NCBI RefSeq assembly: GCF_012328925.1
Contig: NZ_JAAXLS010000002.1
Span: 558,001-622,000 of the forward strand
Direction: 5' to 3'
Length of the DNA: 64,000 nucleotides
Origin: Amycolatopsis acididurans
GTDB taxonomy: Bacteria > Actinomycetota > Actinomycetes > Mycobacteriales > Pseudonocardiaceae
Positions within the stretch are counted from its first letter, which is position 1; each line of letters begins with the position of its first letter. Shown here in pieces: positions 61,762 through 64,000 of the stretch. Under the pieces are notes generated by a model. The model made no database searches. It worked only from the letters and a program-made list of their open reading frames with translations, and was not told the origin of the DNA. The position numbers were made by a program, and so were the translations under genes.

Positions 61762-63144
61762 ATGGTCCGATTCCGTCCGCGCGGCCTCAGCGGCCGATGG
61801 CCGGCAACCCTCACGGCCGCGGCACTGGCCGCGGCCACCATCACAGCCGCGACGCCCATGGCGGGTGCGGCCGGCAGCTGGTTCTCGTCCGGCCAACCGC
61901 AGGTCCAGACCGTCGGGCAGGCCGGATGCGGCCAGAATCAGGCCGGCGAGCCGTCCATTCACGTCTCGCCGACCGGGCTCGTCGGAATCAGCTCGGAGAA
62001 CGGCCTGCTCGGCGGAAGCCAGTACTGGCGCGGCCCCTCGTCCGCGGGCCCCTGCGGCCTGACCTACGCGGGGCAACCGAACGCGACCAACGGCTTCGGC
62101 CTGTCCGGCGGGGACACCGACAGCGCCTTCGCGCCGGACGTGTCGAGCGCGGGCACGCACCGCATCTACGTGGCGAGCCTGAACCTGGGCTCGGTCAACG
62201 TCGCGGTGTCCACCGACGACGGTGCGACGTTCAGCCAGACTCCCGTGCAGGCGGGGCTGCCGCTGGACGACCGGGAGTGGATCGCCGCCTACGGGGCCGA
62301 CACCTCGCTGCTGACCTATCACGACATCCTCACCAACAACATCGATGTCCTGCGCTCGGACAACGGCGGTGCGCTCTACGTCCACTCCTCCCGCGTCATC
62401 CCGGACACCGACTACAAGGCCGCGAACAACGAGCTGGGCAACCTGGTCATCGACCATCGCAACCCGTCTCCGGTCGCCGGCCAGTTCTTCGCCTACCAGA
62501 GCTTCGTCGCGCCGAGCAGTGCCGCCGGGACCACGAACGACGAGGCCTTCGTCGGGGTCTCCGACGACGGCGGGCAGTCCTGGACCACCAAGCCGGTGCC
62601 GTGCACCACGTCGTTCGGGAAGACCGGCCTCGACCACAACTTCCCCAACATCTCGGTCGCACCGGACGGCACGCTCTACTACGCGGTCTCCAACGACACG
62701 TCCGTCTACGTCGCCCGCTCGGCCGACCACGGTGACCACTGGACCTGCTCGGGACCGGTGAGCACGACCAAGAACGCGGTGTTCCCGTGGCTCGTCGCCA
62801 CCAGCAACGGCGTCGACCTCGTCTACTACGGCACGCCGGACACCGTCGCGCCGGGGGCGGCAGACACCCGCACCTGGTATGTCTACTTCGCACAGAGCGC
62901 CACCGGCGGTCTGGGTGGCTTCTCGACGCAGCAAGTCGTGCCGGTGCACCAGGGGGCCATCTGCGAAGGCGGCGTCACGTGCTCGGGCGGGCGGCAGCTC
63001 TTCGACGACTTCGGCGTCGACACCGATCCGAACGGCAACGCCCACATCGCGTACACAATGGACAGTCCGTCGCTCGGCGGTTCCGGCAGTGCAACGGGTT
63101 ACGCCGTGCAGACCGGTGGCACGCCCGCCGGTTATCCCAACTGA
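61762..63144 (+). CDS. secreted BNR/sialidase-like beta-propeller protein
   Basis: A 460-residue protein with a signal peptide (~1-37, ending ATPMAGAA). It has Asp-box motifs of BNR/sialidase propellers: STDDGATF, SDDGGQSW and SADHGDHW. No sialidase arginine triad or FRIP motif is visible, so enzymatic activity is uncertain. AAGGAG lies 6 nt before the ATG. Follows the secreted hydrolase by 89 bp. Confidence 0.85.
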   Translation: MVRFRPRGLSGRWPATLTAAALAAATITAATPMAGAAGSWFSSGQPQVQTVGQAGCGQNQAGEPSIHVSPTGLVGISSENGLLGGSQYWRGPSSAGPCGLTYAGQPNATNGFGLSGGDTDSAFAPDVSSAGTHRIYVASLNLGSVNVAVSTDDGATFSQTPVQAGLPLDDREWIAAYGADTSLLTYHDILTNNIDVLRSDNGGALYVHSSRVIPDTDYKAANNELGNLVIDHRNPSPVAGQFFAYQSFVAPSSAAGTTNDEAFVGVSDDGGQSWTTKPVPCTTSFGKTGLDHNFPNISVAPDGTLYYAVSNDTSVYVARSADHGDHWTCSGPVSTTKNAVFPWLVATSNGVDLVYYGTPDTVAPGAADTRTWYVYFAQSATGGLGGFSTQQVVPVHQGAICEGGVTCSGGRQLFDDFGVDTDPNGNAHIAYTMDSPSLGGSGSATGYAVQTGGTPAGYPN

Positions 63145-63148
63145 ATCC

Positions 63149-63177
63149 GGTGGGGCGGCCGGTCCGGCCGCCCCACC
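63149..63177. terminator. perfect 14-bp hairpin terminator between convergent genes
   Basis: GGTGGGGCGGCCGG (63149-63162) and CCGGCCGCCCCACC (63164-63177) pair exactly. It lies 5 bp after the BNR-protein stop and 6 bp before the LysR stop, so it can serve both. Confidence 0.85.
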
Positions 63178-63182
63178 CCCGG

Positions 63183-64000
63183 TCACGCCTTGGCCGCGTC
63201 GAACAGCAGCTGGCGCAGCCACGCGATGAAGTGCTGGTCGCCAAGATGCGGGTTCCAGACCATGTCGATGCCGAGCCCCGGCAGGGGGAACGGGAATTCC
63301 TCGATGCGCAGCTCCAGTAGTGACCGCATCTGCGCCGCCACCTGGTAGCGCAGCAGCCCGACCCCGCCCGCACGGCCCACCAGGTACGGGACGAGCAGGA
63401 AATCGGAGATCAGCCGGCCGACGCGATACGTGACCCCACGCTCGTCGAGCACCGAGTACGGGAAAACCCGCCGTTCGGTGTCGACCACGACGTGGGGCTG
63501 GGTGGTCAGCAGGTCCAGCGCGGTCGCCGCCGGGGACGTGTCCACCGAGGCGACCACGACGATCCGGTCGTCGTAGAGCCGTTCCCTCGGCTGCGGCGAG
63601 GAGAATCCTTCCGAGACGAGCACGACGTCGACGCCGTGCTCGGTGAAGGTCGACTCGGTAGGCACCGTGATCGTGCGGATGCGCAGGGTCGCCCGCGGCG
63701 CGCGTTCGGCCACGAGACGGCCCAGGCGCGCGCCGATCACGAACGCGGTGCTGGTCGTCATCGCCACCGTGATGACGCGCCGGTCCGTTGCCGGGTCGAA
63801 GGCGGGGAAGTTGACCAGGTCCGCGGTCCGCTGCAGCACCGCGCGCAACGGCGCGATCAGCTCCAGCCCGCGCGGGGTCAGTGTCGCGGTGCTGCCCTGC
63901 CGGACGATCAGGTCGTCGCCGAACAGCCGCCGCATGCGCCCGAGTGCGTGACTCATCGCGGACTGGGACAGGCCGACTCGCTCGGCGGCCCTGGTCACCG
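63183..64000 (-). CDS. LysR-family regulator, N-terminus cut by window edge
   Basis: About 272 residues are visible. The HTH lacks only its first ~20 residues (VTRAAERVGLSQSAMSHALGRMR is the recognition part), followed by the linker helix and a periplasmic-binding-like effector domain with NodD/LinR-type character (DLVNFPAFDPATDRR, VFPYSVLDERGVTYRVG). The start lies right of the window. Targets unknown. Confidence 0.9.
   Translation of the reverse strand, partial: VTRAAERVGLSQSAMSHALGRMRRLFGDDLIVRQGSTATLTPRGLELIAPLRAVLQRTADLVNFPAFDPATDRRVITVAMTTSTAFVIGARLGRLVAERAPRATLRIRTITVPTESTFTEHGVDVVLVSEGFSSPQPRERLYDDRIVVVASVDTSPAATALDLLTTQPHVVVDTERRVFPYSVLDERGVTYRVGRLISDFLLVPYLVGRAGGVGLLRYQVAAQMRSLLELRIEEFPFPLPGLGIDMVWNPHLGDQHFIAWLRQLLFDAAKA

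Noticed and set aside
1-64000. Mobile elements, integrase, tRNA or rRNA genes
   Set aside because: No transposase, integrase, terminal repeats or recognisable tRNA/rRNA sequence was found on reading the window.

Overview
The window is very GC-rich, with GTG starts, 4-bp ATGA/GTGA stop-start overlaps, mycothiol-dependent formaldehyde oxidation, a Streptomyces-type conservon and many two-domain actinobacterial regulators. This points to the chromosome of an actinomycete, most likely Pseudonocardiaceae (Amycolatopsis-like); the genus is an inference. I saw no rRNA, tRNA, insertion sequence, phage gene or CRISPR array.

Layout. 1-5.3 kb: 7Fe ferredoxin (cut by the window edge), hemerythrin-like protein, ABC-2 exporter, a long ribosome-hibernation factor facing a coiled-coil repeat protein, and a GAF regulator broken by a frameshift. 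5.4-11.5 kb: NTF2/flavin monooxygenase plus butanediol-type dehydrogenase, a LuxR regulator, and the mycothiol formaldehyde dehydrogenase with its MBL-fold partner. 11.5-16.1 kb: OmpR-type two-component system and a DUF1800/DUF1501 pair.

16.1-32.5 kb is the most unusual part. One tightly coupled minus-strand operon encodes a stand-alone phosphohistidine swivel domain, a ~500-residue partner of unknown fold, an acyl-CoA ligase, a small helical protein, a PPDK-like protein lacking the pyruvate-binding barrel, BCCP, biotin carboxylase, a pyruvate-carboxylase-type carboxyltransferase, a Zn-ribbon/OB protein and an SCP2-type thiolase. A LuxR regulator separates it from a second operon with two more copies of the swivel+partner pair (one fused) and a CrtC/AttH-like protein. 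Read as a pathway this suggests phospho-activation and biotin-dependent carboxylation of a ketone-like substrate, CoA activation of the beta-keto acid and thiolytic cleavage. I know of no described pathway with this composition.

32.7-42.3 kb: a PNPOx-like flavoprotein, an ArsR regulator and a six-gene group-4-hydrogenase-related membrane complex, in the order of the M. tuberculosis Rv0080-Rv0087 locus; the large subunit has lost the NiFe cysteines. It is followed by a small protein and a malic-enzyme-like protein. 42.3-48.2 kb: MBL hydrolase, aconitase-type LeuC/LeuD pair, isocitrate-lyase-superfamily lyase and MmgE/PrpD dehydratase with a double AsnC-type regulator: a methylcitrate-cycle-like module without a synthase. 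48.2-52.8 kb: complete conservon and a membrane rhodanese. 52.8-57.9 kb: GMC oxidoreductase with partner under a FadR/GntR regulator, a small acidic protein, and a UPF0104-type membrane protein. 58-64 kb: lactate permease, two secreted proteins (CocE/NonD hydrolase and BNR/sialidase-like) and a LysR regulator cut by the window end.
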